Assembly: GCF_013305725.1 (NCBI RefSeq)
Contig: NZ_CP047883.1
Span: 475,001-539,000 of the forward strand
Length of the DNA stretch: 64,000 nt
From: Streptococcus mitis
GTDB taxonomy: Bacteria; Bacillota; Bacilli; Lactobacillales; Streptococcaceae
Reading direction: 5' to 3'
Part shown: one piece after another, positions 1 through 8,528 of the stretch
How positions within the stretch are numbered: the first letter of the stretch is position 1
Layout of the letters: every line of letters begins with the position of its first letter
Made by a program: the position numbers and the translations under genes
The notes under the pieces: model-generated
The model's database searches: none
What the model was told of the DNA's origin: nothing
What the model saw: the letters and a program-made list of their open reading frames with translations, nothing else

Positions 1-32
1 AGGAATAGCAGTAAACGATTAGAAAATTTCAT
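1..32 (-). CDS. N-terminus of an unidentified gene cut by the left edge
   Basis: A minus-strand ATG at 32 opens ten codons reading MKFSNRLLLF before the window ends. Eight bases upstream is a G-rich ribosome site (AGGGGG, about 43-48), and a consensus promoter lies at 77-105 on the same strand. The lysine/arginine start followed by leucines could be a signal or membrane segment. The product cannot be identified from ten residues. Belief that this is a real gene rests on the promoter and ribosome site, not on the protein. Confidence 0.45.
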   Translation of the reverse strand, partial: MKFSNRLLLF

Positions 33-76
33 TTCAATACCCCCTATATAGTATAGTATAGTTTGATAATAAAAAT

Positions 77-105
77 ATTATACACCTTTTTAGAGGAAAT
101 GTCAA
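77..105 (-). promoter_or_regulatory. Consensus sigma-70 promoter facing the left edge
   Basis: Reading the minus strand, TTGACA (105-100) is followed by a 17-base spacer and TATAAT (82-77), both perfect matches. About 15 bases downstream, the leader holds TATAG-type tandem repeats (about 44-61) next to a CCCCC/GGGGG run that also forms the ribosome site. This could be an operator, but no known regulator is matched with confidence. Confidence 0.75.
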
Positions 106-182
106 TAAACAAAATGGAAAATTTGGAAGTTTCAGTCTGATTTATGAAAAGAAAATCAGTTTTTATTATTTTGAAAATAAAA

Positions 183-207
183 AGAGAAGATAAAATTTGT
201 CTTCTCT
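183..207 (-). terminator. Possible terminator hairpin in an otherwise empty stretch
   Basis: Eight-base arms AGAGAAGA (183-190) and TCTTCTCT (200-207) flank a 9-base loop. On the minus strand a T-rich tract follows. The rest of 106-341 shows no gene. The hairpin could end read-through from the tRNA-Lys transcript or a small untranslated RNA; nothing seen decides between these. Confidence 0.35.
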
Positions 208-341
208 ACATGAAAATATTGTATGGAATCAAAGCAAAAGTAACTGGCTTTACACTATTTGTAAAGATGTAATTTGATTCAAAAAGAAAAGATAGATTTA
301 AAAGTGGGGCAAATGATGAGGCAAATCAGTTATAGATAAGC

Positions 342-368
342 AAAAAAGCCTTGGTTATCAAGGCTTTT
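342..368 (-). terminator. Rho-independent terminator of the 6S RNA/tRNA-Lys unit
   Basis: Perfect ten-base arms AAAAGCCTTG (344-353) and CAAGGCTTTT (359-368) surround a 5-base loop, and the minus-strand product ends in a run of T. It lies 16 bases past the tRNA 3' end, so it should end that transcript. Confidence 0.8.
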
Positions 369-383
369 CCTGTTGTATTTAGA

Positions 384-456
384 TGCCCCCTACAGGGATC
401 GAACCTGTGACCCACGGATTAAGAGTCCGCTGCTCTGCCAGCTGAGCTAAGGAGGC
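384..456 (-). tRNA. tRNA-Lys (anticodon CTT)
   Basis: The minus-strand 73 bases fold as a cloverleaf. The acceptor stem GCCTCCT pairs with AGGGGGC. The D arm carries AGCTCAGCTGGCAGAGC, the anticodon loop CTCTTAA gives CTT, and the T arm has the standard GGTTCGATCC. The 3' CCA is not encoded. It begins only a few bases after the 3' end of the 6S RNA and probably shares its transcript. Confidence 0.95.
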
Positions 457-461
457 AAAGA

Positions 462-656
462 AAAAAGCTGTATTGGTGCCGAAACTTCACGGTTTGTATT
501 GAACCCGCGCAATTAAGCAGGTGGGCAACTCGCTCTAACTGAAGCTGTTTCCGTGTGAGACGGCCTACATGCTGTTAGAAGACTTTTGTTTCCCTAATAA
601 TACAAAAAATAGTCGGTCAACACTTAAGTGTGAAGTCGTACACCACAGCGTTTCTA
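462..656 (-). ncRNA. ssrS: 6S RNA (regulator of RNA polymerase)
   Basis: This minus-strand segment lies between a promoter and tRNA-Lys and has no reading frame. It has the long closing stem expected of 6S RNA: GCTGTGGTG near 640-650 pairs with CACCAATACAGC near 466-478. A long imperfect rod interrupted by a central bubble lies between, and an oligo-T tract ends it at 461-466. A size near 195 nt and the position beside tRNA-Lys and rarA agree with my recollection of streptococcal 6S RNA. In known bacteria 6S RNA binds housekeeping RNA polymerase holoenzyme by mimicking an open promoter. The exact ends are inferred. Confidence 0.75.
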
Positions 657-663
657 TGTTTAT

Positions 664-691
664 ATGATACCACTTTTTCAAAAAAAATCAA
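664..691 (-). promoter_or_regulatory. Promoter of the 6S RNA/tRNA-Lys transcript
   Basis: On the minus strand, TTGATT (691-686), a 16-base spacer and TATCAT (669-664) form a good sigma-70 promoter. Its start point should fall near 657, at the base of the 6S closing stem. It lies just past the rarA stop codon. Confidence 0.65.
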
Positions 692-720
692 GAGGAAAGT
701 GCAATTTTTTGAAAAGGATT

Positions 721-1992
721 TCAGATTTTTCGCAAACGGTCGATAGCTTCCTTTCTTTGAGCCAAAGCCCGTTCATATTTACCAGTATCTTCTGCTTGGA
801 AATAGTGATGATTACGAATTTTTTCTGGTAGATAGTCTTGCTTGACCCAATTTCCAGGATAGTTGTGTGGATAGAGATAGTCTTGGGCATTCCCCAGTTC
901 CTTGCTTCCGCTGTAGTGCCCATCACGCAGGTGCCGCGGAATAGGCAAGTGCCCTGATGTTTTGAGGTCAGCAAGTGCCTTATCCATAGCTACATAGGTT
1001 GAGTTGGATTTTGGAGAAAGAGCCAAATCAATCACGACGTTGGCAATGAGGATGCGAGCTTCGGGAAAACCAATCTTTTGGGCAGCATCCAGAGCAGTTA
1101 CGGTGTGAACCTGGGCTTCAGGATTGGCTAAGCCGATATCTTCATAGGCGATAACAGTCAAGCGACGAGCGAGACTTGGCAAATCACCAGCCTCAATCAA
1201 GCGGGCAGCATAGTGGAGACTGGCATCCACATCTGAGCCACGGATAGACTTTTGCAGGGCTGAGAGAACATCATAGTGGCCATCTCCATCCTTATCCATA
1301 GTGATGTAGCTCTGCTGCAGGCTATTTTCCATGATGTCGAGGGTGATGTGGCGGATGCCCTTATCATTCTCAGGGGTAGAGAGAGCTGCCAAATCCAGTG
1401 AGTTGAAGGCAGAGCGAAGGTCTCCGTTTGTAGAGGTAGCAATAAAATCCAGCGCATCCTCATCTAGTTCTACTGGAAAATCAAAACCACGCTCAGGGTT
1501 ACTTAGAGCTATTTGCAGAGCCTCTTTGATGTCTTGGTTAGACAGAGGTTCCAACTCAAAAATTTGAACTCGGCTACGAATGGCAGGAGTGACAGAGAAG
1601 AAAGGATTTTCAGTCGTAGCGCCAATCATGATGACCAGTCCACTTTCCAAGAGAGGCAAGAGGAAGTCTTGCTTGGTCTTGTCTAGACGATGAATCTCGT
1701 CTAGCAATAGGACGAGACCCCCGGAAAATTTAGCCTCTTCCGCGATTTCTTGCAGTCGTTTTTTACTGTCAACTGTCGCATTGAAGGTACGAAAGGCATA
1801 CTTAGTAGTCCCAGCGATGGCAGAAGCAATACTGGTCTTGCCGATTCCAGGAGGTCCGTAGAGAATCATGGAAGACAGGCGGTTGGCTTCCACCATGCGG
1901 CGGATGATTTTTCCTTGTCCGACCAGATGTTCCTGACCAATGACCTGATCGATGGTTTTAGGGCGCATACGAAGCGCGAGATTGTCTGGCAT
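721..1992 (-). CDS. rarA: Replication-associated recombination protein A (AAA+ ATPase)
   Basis: RarA (MgsA) is a clamp-loader-like AAA+ ATPase that acts at stalled replication forks and interacts with single-strand binding protein. The 423 residues have the usual family length. Walker A is GPPGIGKT at 46-53, Walker B is LVLLLDEIHR ending at 102, and sensor and arginine-finger segments (GATTENP, AIRSRVQIF) follow. The C-terminal half holds the family segments DVDASLHYAARLIEAGD and YEDIGLANP. The start is ATG 1992, with AAAGGA just upstream. It is transcribed alone, toward the 6S RNA and divergently from the DUF3013 gene. Confidence 0.95.
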   Translation of the reverse strand: MPDNLALRMRPKTIDQVIGQEHLVGQGKIIRRMVEANRLSSMILYGPPGIGKTSIASAIAGTTKYAFRTFNATVDSKKRLQEIAEEAKFSGGLVLLLDEIHRLDKTKQDFLLPLLESGLVIMIGATTENPFFSVTPAIRSRVQIFELEPLSNQDIKEALQIALSNPERGFDFPVELDEDALDFIATSTNGDLRSAFNSLDLAALSTPENDKGIRHITLDIMENSLQQSYITMDKDGDGHYDVLSALQKSIRGSDVDASLHYAARLIEAGDLPSLARRLTVIAYEDIGLANPEAQVHTVTALDAAQKIGFPEARILIANVVIDLALSPKSNSTYVAMDKALADLKTSGHLPIPRHLRDGHYSGSKELGNAQDYLYPHNYPGNWVKQDYLPEKIRNHHYFQAEDTGKYERALAQRKEAIDRLRKI

Positions 1993-2107
1993 AGCAGTCC
2001 TTTCTAACGTGGATTTTCTGATGTATATGTGGTAAGATGGTAGTATCTATTTTAGCATATTTCCGAGCAATCGGGGCGATTAAAGAGTCGCATAGAAAGA
2101 GGACAAA

Positions 2108-2578
2108 ATGGCAACATACGGATTTTTAGATGTTTTAGAGGAAGAGTTGGAGAAGAATTTTCCCTTTGACTTTGAGATTAGTTGGGACAAGCGCAACCAC
2201 GCGGTTGAAGTGAGTTTTCTGTTGGAAGCGCAAAATGCTGCAGGTGTGGAGATGGTGGGTGAAGATGGAGAGGTTTCATCAGATGACATTCTCTTTGAAG
2301 AAGCAGTGCTTTTTTACAATCCAGCCAAATCAACAGTCAATGAGGAAGACTATTTGACTGTCATCCCTTACTTGCCTAAAAAAGGATTTTCTCGCGAATT
2401 TTTAGCTTATTTTGCGCTATTCCTTAAAGATACTGCCGAGGTTGGACTAGATGCCCTCATGGACTTTTTGGAAGACCCAGAAGCCGAAGAATTTGTCATG
2501 GAATGGAACCAAGAAGTCTTTGAAGAAGGAAAAGTCGGCTTGGAAGAAGGGGAATTTTATCCTTATCCGAGATACTAG
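2108..2578 (+). CDS. DUF3013 family protein
   Basis: A 156-residue acidic protein (many Glu and Asp, no signal peptide, no membrane segment) that I recognise as the streptococcal/lactococcal DUF3013 family, whose function is unknown. The N-terminus MATYGFLDVLEEELEKNFPFDFEISWDKR is typical. ATG 2108 follows AGAGGA. It is the first gene of a tight rightward run and is separated by only 18 bases from the next gene, so they are probably co-transcribed. Confidence 0.8.
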   Translation: MATYGFLDVLEEELEKNFPFDFEISWDKRNHAVEVSFLLEAQNAAGVEMVGEDGEVSSDDILFEEAVLFYNPAKSTVNEEDYLTVIPYLPKKGFSREFLAYFALFLKDTAEVGLDALMDFLEDPEAEEFVMEWNQEVFEEGKVGLEEGEFYPYPRY

Positions 2579-2596
2579 GAGTTGGTTGGAGGTTTT

Positions 2597-3664
2597 ATGA
2601 AAAAAATTGGGACTTATTTGGTTTATGTGCTAGCCTTTGTCTTTATTATGCTAGCTTTTGCTTGTGGAACTATCGCATTTGCAGAGTTGGGGTATTCCGC
2701 AGTTTTAGCCTTCACTATTGGTTATTCCTTTGCTCTTCTAAGCATGTATTTAATTTTTATTCTTCATGAGCTGGGTCATGCTTTTTGTGGCTACTTGACA
2801 GGCTATCGGCTGGTGGCTTTTGGATTAGGACATTTTCTTTTGACCAAAAAGTCAGGCAGGTTTTATCTTAGTCGAACAGCCGTTATGAAAAATGTTGGTG
2901 CTCAGTATATTGGATTGAAAGAAGATGAAAGCGACCAAAGAATCATCCTGATGCTTTCAGGAGGCTTGATGGTTCATCTTAGCTTAATATTATTGGCGAT
3001 ATTGTTTGGATTTTTGACAAGAAGCTGGTATTTTGCTGGTACTTGGATTTTTCTTAATTTGTCTTTCTTCCTAAACAATGCTTTGCCAGTCGGTATCACC
3101 GATGGAGCAAAAATCTGGGAATTGCTACAACACCCTGAAAATACCAAATACGCCTACATGGTGTTGAGGCATTCTGCCCAGACCTTGTTAGCTCCTCAAG
3201 AATATGACTTGAAAGACTTTACCATGCCTGTTGATGAGGATGCGAGAGGGAGTTTTGCAGAAAGTGTTCAGACTCTTCAGGGATTGGTATTTATATTGGA
3301 TGATAATATAGAGCTTGCAAAGCAACAGTTTCAGTCTGTGTTAGAGAAAACAGATAATCCAATGTCTAAAACTATTTCTCAAATATACCTTCTTCAAGTT
3401 GCTCTGATGGAAGGAGATAATAAGAAAGCGGAAGAATATGCAAGTATTCGAGGGGTCAAATCCTTTTTATCTATTAAAACAGCAGATATGCAGGTCATTC
3501 AAGCCTGGTATCAATTTAAGGTAAAGAAAGATGTAGTTCAAACTCACAAGGCTATGAAGATTGCTAGACATAAAATGAATAGCAGCCGGATGTTACGGGA
3601 TGAGAAAATCTATTATCAAAACTGGTTAGCTGAGCTGGAAAAGGAATTAACCGAAGGAGTCTAA
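2597..3664 (+). CDS. Membrane protein with a site-2-protease-like HELGH motif
   Basis: The protein is about 355 residues from ATG 2597, chosen because GGAGG ends 4 bases before it; an upstream TTG at 2582 has no such site. Hydrophobic segments cover about residues 5-30 and 32-55. HELGHAF follows near 58-64, and more membrane segments lie near 120-170. HExxH inside a membrane segment is the zinc site of M50 (site-2-protease-type) peptidases. A second metal-ligand motif may lie in LPVGITDGAK, but I cannot confirm it. The C-terminal 180 residues are soluble and helical, perhaps TPR-like. The substrate is unknown. It sits between DUF3013 and a Nudix gene with 1-18 base gaps. Confidence 0.65.
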   Translation: MKKIGTYLVYVLAFVFIMLAFACGTIAFAELGYSAVLAFTIGYSFALLSMYLIFILHELGHAFCGYLTGYRLVAFGLGHFLLTKKSGRFYLSRTAVMKNVGAQYIGLKEDESDQRIILMLSGGLMVHLSLILLAILFGFLTRSWYFAGTWIFLNLSFFLNNALPVGITDGAKIWELLQHPENTKYAYMVLRHSAQTLLAPQEYDLKDFTMPVDEDARGSFAESVQTLQGLVFILDDNIELAKQQFQSVLEKTDNPMSKTISQIYLLQVALMEGDNKKAEEYASIRGVKSFLSIKTADMQVIQAWYQFKVKKDVVQTHKAMKIARHKMNSSRMLRDEKIYYQNWLAELEKELTEGV

Positions 3665-3665
3665 T

Positions 3666-4091
3666 ATGGAAATAGAGATTTCTGATTTCACAGGCTGTAA
3701 GATTGCTTTGTTTTGTGGAGATAAGCTTCTGACTATCTTACGCGATGATAAGGCAAGCATTCCCTGGCCCAATATGTGGGAACTGCCCGGTGGTGGGCGA
3801 GAGGGGGATGAAAGTCCTTTTGAATGTGTGGCGCGTGAAGTTTATGAAGAACTGGGAATTCATTTGACTGAGGATTGTCTACTTTGGGCGAAGGTTTATC
3901 CAAGTATGCTTTTTGCGGATAAACAATCTGTATTTCTAGTCGGTCTGTTGACACAGGAGCAATTTGACAATATCACCTTTGGTGATGAAGGACAGGGTTA
4001 TCAGCTCATGAATGTTGAGGAATTTCTTAGTTCCAGTCAAGTTGTACCTCAGTTGCAGGATAGAGTGAGAGATTATATGGAGGAAGTTTGA
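3666..4091 (+). CDS. Nudix hydrolase
   Basis: A 141-residue protein with a complete Nudix box, G-x5-E-x7-REVYEELG, in the segment GGGREGDESPFECVAREVYEELG near residues 41-64. This is the Mg2+-binding site that cleaves nucleoside diphosphate-linked compounds. The substrate cannot be told from sequence. It is preceded by GAAGGAG, which overlaps the end of the previous gene, and the next gene starts 3 bases after its stop, so it is part of an operon. Confidence 0.85.
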   Translation: MEIEISDFTGCKIALFCGDKLLTILRDDKASIPWPNMWELPGGGREGDESPFECVAREVYEELGIHLTEDCLLWAKVYPSMLFADKQSVFLVGLLTQEQFDNITFGDEGQGYQLMNVEEFLSSSQVVPQLQDRVRDYMEEV

Positions 4092-4094
4092 TAA

Positions 4095-4991
4095 ATGGCG
4101 AAGCGTAGCAAAAATATCAATATGTTTCTCATGGATGGTGAAGTGACTGGAAAAATCAAATGTACTTTGTCAAATTGGACGGGAGTGATTTACAAAATAC
4201 CTCGTATTCAGTTGGGAGATTTAAAGTCGCGTGATGAAATGAAACAAAGTGGTATTTATTTCTTATTTGGTCGAGATGAAGATAAACAGAAAGATGTGAC
4301 CTATATTGGTCAGGCGACAACTCGGAAAAATGGTGAAGGGGTATTGTTGCGAATTCAAGAGCATACCCGTGATACTCATGCAGATTATTTTAATGATGTC
4401 ATCATTCTAACAACTCAAAACAATTCTTTCGGTCCAACAGAAATTAGCTATTTGGAAAATAAATTTACTCAACTTGCTAAAGAAGCTGGTCGCTACATTG
4501 TGAAAAATGGGAATGATCCAAATCCTGGTAATGTAACTGAGGAAAAGGAATCTGAACTGGATGAAATTGTTGAAAATACGCTAATGATTATCGGCACTCT
4601 AGGTTATCGTGTTTTTGTTCCAATGACAAAGGAAGTTAGTCAAGATTTGACTGATAATCATTCAACTTATCTTTATTTAAAGCGTAAAACTAAGAAATCT
4701 AACAAAGTAATAGAAGCAACTTGTGAACGGACAACTGAAGGTTTTGTTGTTTTAGAAGGAAGTCAAGTAGAAATAAAGGATTCTCCATACCTTCCAGCAA
4801 GTTTAAAAGAAATGCGTCAGAATTTAATAGCTTCTCGGGTCATTCAAGATGGAGTGTTAAAAGAAAAACAACTCTTTTCTAGCCCTTCTTATGCAGCGGC
4901 TTTTTTGCTGGGTATGCAAACGAACGGTCGAACTGATTGGAAGGATCAGGATGGAAGAACTTTAAAAGAATTAGAAGAATTAATAGATTGA
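4095..4991 (+). CDS. GIY-YIG nuclease-domain protein with C-terminal DUF4357
   Basis: The 298-residue protein has an N-terminal GIY-YIG core: SGIYFLFG near residue 53, then TYIGQATT about 20 residues on, then the R-x-x-EH segment LLRIQEHTR. The C-terminal 80 residues match the DUF4357 pattern ([21 protein letters not shown]). Such proteins are seen in many bacteria, sometimes near restriction or mobile genes; the role of this one is unknown. It starts at ATG 4095 after GGAGGAAG. Its A+T content looks higher than that of prmA next door, which may mean a later arrival, although it sits within the operon. Confidence 0.75.
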   Translation: MAKRSKNINMFLMDGEVTGKIKCTLSNWTGVIYKIPRIQLGDLKSRDEMKQSGIYFLFGRDEDKQKDVTYIGQATTRKNGEGVLLRIQEHTRDTHADYFNDVIILTTQNNSFGPTEISYLENKFTQLAKEAGRYIVKNGNDPNPGNVTEEKESELDEIVENTLMIIGTLGYRVFVPMTKEVSQDLTDNHSTYLYLKRKTKKSNKVIEATCERTTEGFVVLEGSQVEIKDSPYLPASLKEMRQNLIASRVIQDGVLKEKQLFSSPSYAAAFLLGMQTNGRTDWKDQDGRTLKELEELID

Positions 4992-5005
4992 TAAGGAAAA
5001 AATTT

Positions 5006-5956
5006 ATGGAAACATGGCAAGAGTTAAAAGTTACAGTGAAGCGTGAGGGAGAGGAGCTGGTCTCTAATCTCTTGATTGAGCTAGGAGCGCAAGGTGTTGC
5101 GATTGAAGACAGCATGGACTATGTGGGAAATGTGGATCGTTTTGGTGAGATTTTCCCAGAGGTTGAGCAGCAAGAAGAAATCGTTGTAACAGCCTACTAT
5201 CCTGATACGGTTGATGTGGCAGTGGTTGAGGCGGATTTGCAGGCTCGCCTGGCAGAATTGACAGACTTTATGGATTTGGGAGAGGTCAAGATGGGGACGA
5301 CTGCCTTGGCTGAGGAAGACTGGGCAGACAACTGGAAGAAATACTATGAACCAGCTCGTATCACTCATGATTTGACCATCGTGCCATCTTGGACAGACTA
5401 TGAGGCGACTGCGGGAGAAAAGATTATCAAGCTGGATCCTGGTATGGCCTTCGGAACTGGGACCCATCCAACCACTAAGATGAGCCTCTTTGCCTTGGAG
5501 CAGGTCCTTCGTGGTGGCGAAACGGTGCTAGATGTGGGGACTGGTTCAGGGGTTCTCTCTATTGCCAGCTCGCTGCTTGGTGCTAAGGAAATTTTCGCCT
5601 ATGACCTAGATGATGTGGCAGTTCGTGTTGCTCAGGAAAATATTGAGCTCAACCCTGGTATGGAAAACATCCATGTAGCAGCAGGAGACTTGCTTAAGGG
5701 AGTTGAGATTGAGGCAGATGTGATTGTAGCTAATATCTTGGCGGATATCCTCATTCATCTGACAGACGATGCCTATCGTTTGGTTAAGGACGAAGGCTAC
5801 CTCATCATGAGTGGGATTATCAAGGACAAGTGGGACATGGTGCGCGAGTCGGCTGAGTCAGCTGGATTTTTCCTTGAAACCCACATGGTTCAAGGGGAAT
5901 GGAATGCCTGTGTTTTCAAAAAAACTAAGGATATTTCAGGTGTGATTGGAGGCTAG
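5006..5956 (+). CDS. prmA: Ribosomal protein L11 methyltransferase
   Basis: PrmA uses S-adenosylmethionine to trimethylate ribosomal protein L11. The 316 residues from ATG 5006 ([18 protein letters not shown]) have the usual length. ATAAGGAAA upstream supports this start over an in-frame one at 4937 inside the previous gene. The N-terminal substrate-binding domain is followed by the methyltransferase motif [13 protein letters not shown] near residue 175 and the catalytic-domain motif NILADIL. The next gene (rsmE) begins one base after its stop and uses a ribosome site inside its last codons. Confidence 0.95.
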   Translation: METWQELKVTVKREGEELVSNLLIELGAQGVAIEDSMDYVGNVDRFGEIFPEVEQQEEIVVTAYYPDTVDVAVVEADLQARLAELTDFMDLGEVKMGTTALAEEDWADNWKKYYEPARITHDLTIVPSWTDYEATAGEKIIKLDPGMAFGTGTHPTTKMSLFALEQVLRGGETVLDVGTGSGVLSIASSLLGAKEIFAYDLDDVAVRVAQENIELNPGMENIHVAAGDLLKGVEIEADVIVANILADILIHLTDDAYRLVKDEGYLIMSGIIKDKWDMVRESAESAGFFLETHMVQGEWNACVFKKTKDISGVIGG

Positions 5957-5957
5957 C

Positions 5958-6701
5958 ATGCAGCAGTATTTTGTCAAGGGGAGTGCCATCTCTCCTGTCA
6001 CCATCGAGGACAAGGAAACCAGCAAGCATATGTTTCAGGTTATGCGCTTGAAAGAAGATGATGAGGTTACTTTGGTCTTTGATGATGGAATTAAGCGCTT
6101 GGCGCGTGTGCTGGATGTGGAAGCCCGTCAGTTTGAGTTGGTCCAAGAATTGGCTGGCAATGTGGAACTGCCAGTCCAAGTGACCATTGCATCCGGCTTT
6201 CCCAAGGGGGACAAGCTGGAGTTTATCACTCAAAAAGTAACCGAGCTCGGAGCCAGCCAAATCTGGGCCTTTCCTGCCGATTGGTCCGTTGCTAAGTGGG
6301 ATGGCAAGAAATTGGGTAAAAAGGTTGAAAAACTAGAAAAAATCGCCCTTGGAGCAGCAGAACAAAGCAAGCGTAATCTAGTACCGAGTGTCACACTTTT
6401 CGAGAAAAAATCAGACTTTCTAGCCCAACTGGACCAGTTTGACCGCATCGTAGTGGCTTATGAAGAGTCGGCCAAAGAAGGTGAAGCCGCTGCGTTCTTA
6501 CAAGCGGTCTCTGGTCTTGAAAAAGGAGCCAAACTGCTCTTTATCTTTGGTCCAGAAGGTGGTCTGTCACCTGCAGAAATCGAAAGTTTTGAAGCTAAGG
6601 GAGCAGTCTTGGCAGGACTTGGCCCTCGTATCTTGCGAGCAGAAACAGCACCACTTTACGCCTTATCAGCCCTTAGTGTTTTATTAGAATTAGAGAAATA
6701 A
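5958..6701 (+). CDS. rsmE: 16S rRNA m3U1498 methyltransferase
   Basis: RsmE methylates U1498 of 16S rRNA. The 247 residues from ATG 5958 (MQQYFVKGSA) fit the family. GGAGG at 5948-5952, within the end of prmA, sets this start and implies translational coupling. The SPOUT-class knot is visible as LLFIFGPEGGLSPAEIE and the closing GPRILRAETAPLYALSAL. The prmA-rsmE pair is a common arrangement of ribosome-modification genes. Confidence 0.93.
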   Translation: MQQYFVKGSAISPVTIEDKETSKHMFQVMRLKEDDEVTLVFDDGIKRLARVLDVEARQFELVQELAGNVELPVQVTIASGFPKGDKLEFITQKVTELGASQIWAFPADWSVAKWDGKKLGKKVEKLEKIALGAAEQSKRNLVPSVTLFEKKSDFLAQLDQFDRIVVAYEESAKEGEAAAFLQAVSGLEKGAKLLFIFGPEGGLSPAEIESFEAKGAVLAGLGPRILRAETAPLYALSALSVLLELEK

Positions 6702-6711
6702 GAGGAAGAAA

Positions 6712-8508
6712 ATGGAACAAAAACACCGTTCAGAATTTCCAGAGAAGGAACTTTGGGATTTAACAGCCCTATACCAAGACCGCGAGGATTTCTTGCGTGC
6801 AATCGAGAAGGCTCGAGAAGACATCAATCAATTTAGCCGTGATTACAAGGGTAATCTTCATACTTTTGAGGATTTTGAAAAGGCCTTTGCAGAATTGGAA
6901 CAAATCTACATTCAGATGAGCCATATTGGAAACTATGGTTTTATGCCTCAGACGACAGATTATAGCAATGACGAATTTGCTAATATTGCCCAAGCTGGCA
7001 TGGAATTCGAAACAGATGCCAGTGTAGCCTTGACCTTCTTTGACGATGCTTTGGTGGAAGCTGATGAGGAAGTCTTGGACCGTTTGGGTGAATTACCTCA
7101 TTTAACAGCTGCCATTCGTCAGGCAAAAATCAAAAAAGCCCACTATCTAGGGGCTGATGTGGAGAAGGCCTTGACCAATCTCGGTGAAGTTTTCTACAGT
7201 CCGCAGGACATTTATACTAAGATGCGAGCTGGGGATTTTGAAATGGCTGACTTTGAAGCCCATGGCAAGACATATAAAAACAGCTTTGTGACCTATGAGA
7301 ATTTCTACCAAAACCATGAGGATGCTGAGGTTCGTGAGAAATCTTTCCGTTCCTTCTCAGAGGGACTCCGTAAGCACCAGAATACAGCAGCTGCAGCCTA
7401 TCTAGCTCAGGTTAAGTCTGAAAAACTCTTGGCTGATATGAAGGGATATGACTCTGTCTTTGATTATCTTCTAGCTGAGCAAGAAGTGGACCGTGCCATG
7501 TTTGACCGACAGATTGACCTCATCATGAAGGACTTTGCACCAGTCGCTCAGAGATACCTCAAGCATGTTGCCAAGGTGAATGGTCTTGAAAAGATGACCT
7601 TTGCTGACTGGAAATTGGACTTGGACAGCGCCCTCAATCCTGAAGTGAGCATTGATGATGCCTATGATTTGGTCATGAAGTCGGTAGAACCTTTGGGGCA
7701 AGAATATTGTCAGGAAGTTGCTCGCTATCAAGAAGAGCGCTGGGTTGACTTTGCGGCCAATAGTGGCAAGGATTCTGGTGGATATGCGGCGGATCCATAT
7801 CGCGTGCATCCTTATGTCCTCATGAGCTGGACTGGTCGTTTGAGCGATGTTTATACCTTGATTCATGAAATCGGGCATTCTGGTCAATTCATCTTTTCAG
7901 ATAATCATCAAAGCTACTTTAATGCCCACATGTCGACCTACTATGTTGAAGCGCCGTCAACTTTCAATGAATTGCTTCTCAGTGATTACTTGGAGCACCA
8001 ATCTGACGACCCTCGTCAAAAACGCTTCGCTCTGGCTCACCGCTTAACAGACACCTACTTCCATAACTTTATTACGCACCTCTTGGAAGCAGCCTTCCAG
8101 CGTAAGGTGTATACATTGATTGAAGAAGGAGAAACCTTCGGGGCAAGCAAACTCAATAGCATTATGAAGGAAGTTTTGACGGATTTCTGGGGAGATGCCA
8201 TTGAGATTGACGACGATGCGGCTTTGACTTGGATGCGACAAGCTCACTACTACATGGGTTTGTATAGCTACACTTACTCTGCTGGTCTTGTTATCTCGAC
8301 TGCAGGTTACCTTCATCTGAAACATTCAGAAACTGGAGCTGAAGACTGGCTCAATCTCCTCAAATCAGGAGGTAGCAAGACACCGCTTGAGTCAGCCATG
8401 ATTATCGGAGCTGATATTTCAACAGATAAACCACTCCGTGATACAATCCAATTCTTGTCTGACACAGTTGACCAGATTATCGCCTACAGTGCCCAGTTGG
8501 GAGAGTAG
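6712..8508 (+). CDS. pepF: Oligoendopeptidase F
   Basis: A cytosolic M3-family zinc metallopeptidase that cleaves short peptides. The protein is 598 residues, the usual length. The zinc site HEIGH lies at 385-389 in the segment LIHEIGHSGQF, and the third ligand is expected in EAPSTFNELLLSDYL about 25 residues on. ATG 6712 follows AGAGGAAG. It begins 10 bases after rsmE and probably ends that transcription unit. Confidence 0.94.
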   Translation: MEQKHRSEFPEKELWDLTALYQDREDFLRAIEKAREDINQFSRDYKGNLHTFEDFEKAFAELEQIYIQMSHIGNYGFMPQTTDYSNDEFANIAQAGMEFETDASVALTFFDDALVEADEEVLDRLGELPHLTAAIRQAKIKKAHYLGADVEKALTNLGEVFYSPQDIYTKMRAGDFEMADFEAHGKTYKNSFVTYENFYQNHEDAEVREKSFRSFSEGLRKHQNTAAAAYLAQVKSEKLLADMKGYDSVFDYLLAEQEVDRAMFDRQIDLIMKDFAPVAQRYLKHVAKVNGLEKMTFADWKLDLDSALNPEVSIDDAYDLVMKSVEPLGQEYCQEVARYQEERWVDFAANSGKDSGGYAADPYRVHPYVLMSWTGRLSDVYTLIHEIGHSGQFIFSDNHQSYFNAHMSTYYVEAPSTFNELLLSDYLEHQSDDPRQKRFALAHRLTDTYFHNFITHLLEAAFQRKVYTLIEEGETFGASKLNSIMKEVLTDFWGDAIEIDDDAALTWMRQAHYYMGLYSYTYSAGLVISTAGYLHLKHSETGAEDWLNLLKSGGSKTPLESAMIIGADISTDKPLRDTIQFLSDTVDQIIAYSAQLGE

Positions 8509-8528
8509 GGGGAATTTAGGATAAGGAT

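Noticed and set aside
721..974. Minus-strand frame 678-974 overlapping rarA
   Set aside because: It is out of frame with rarA and has no ribosome site; rarA explains the coding signal.
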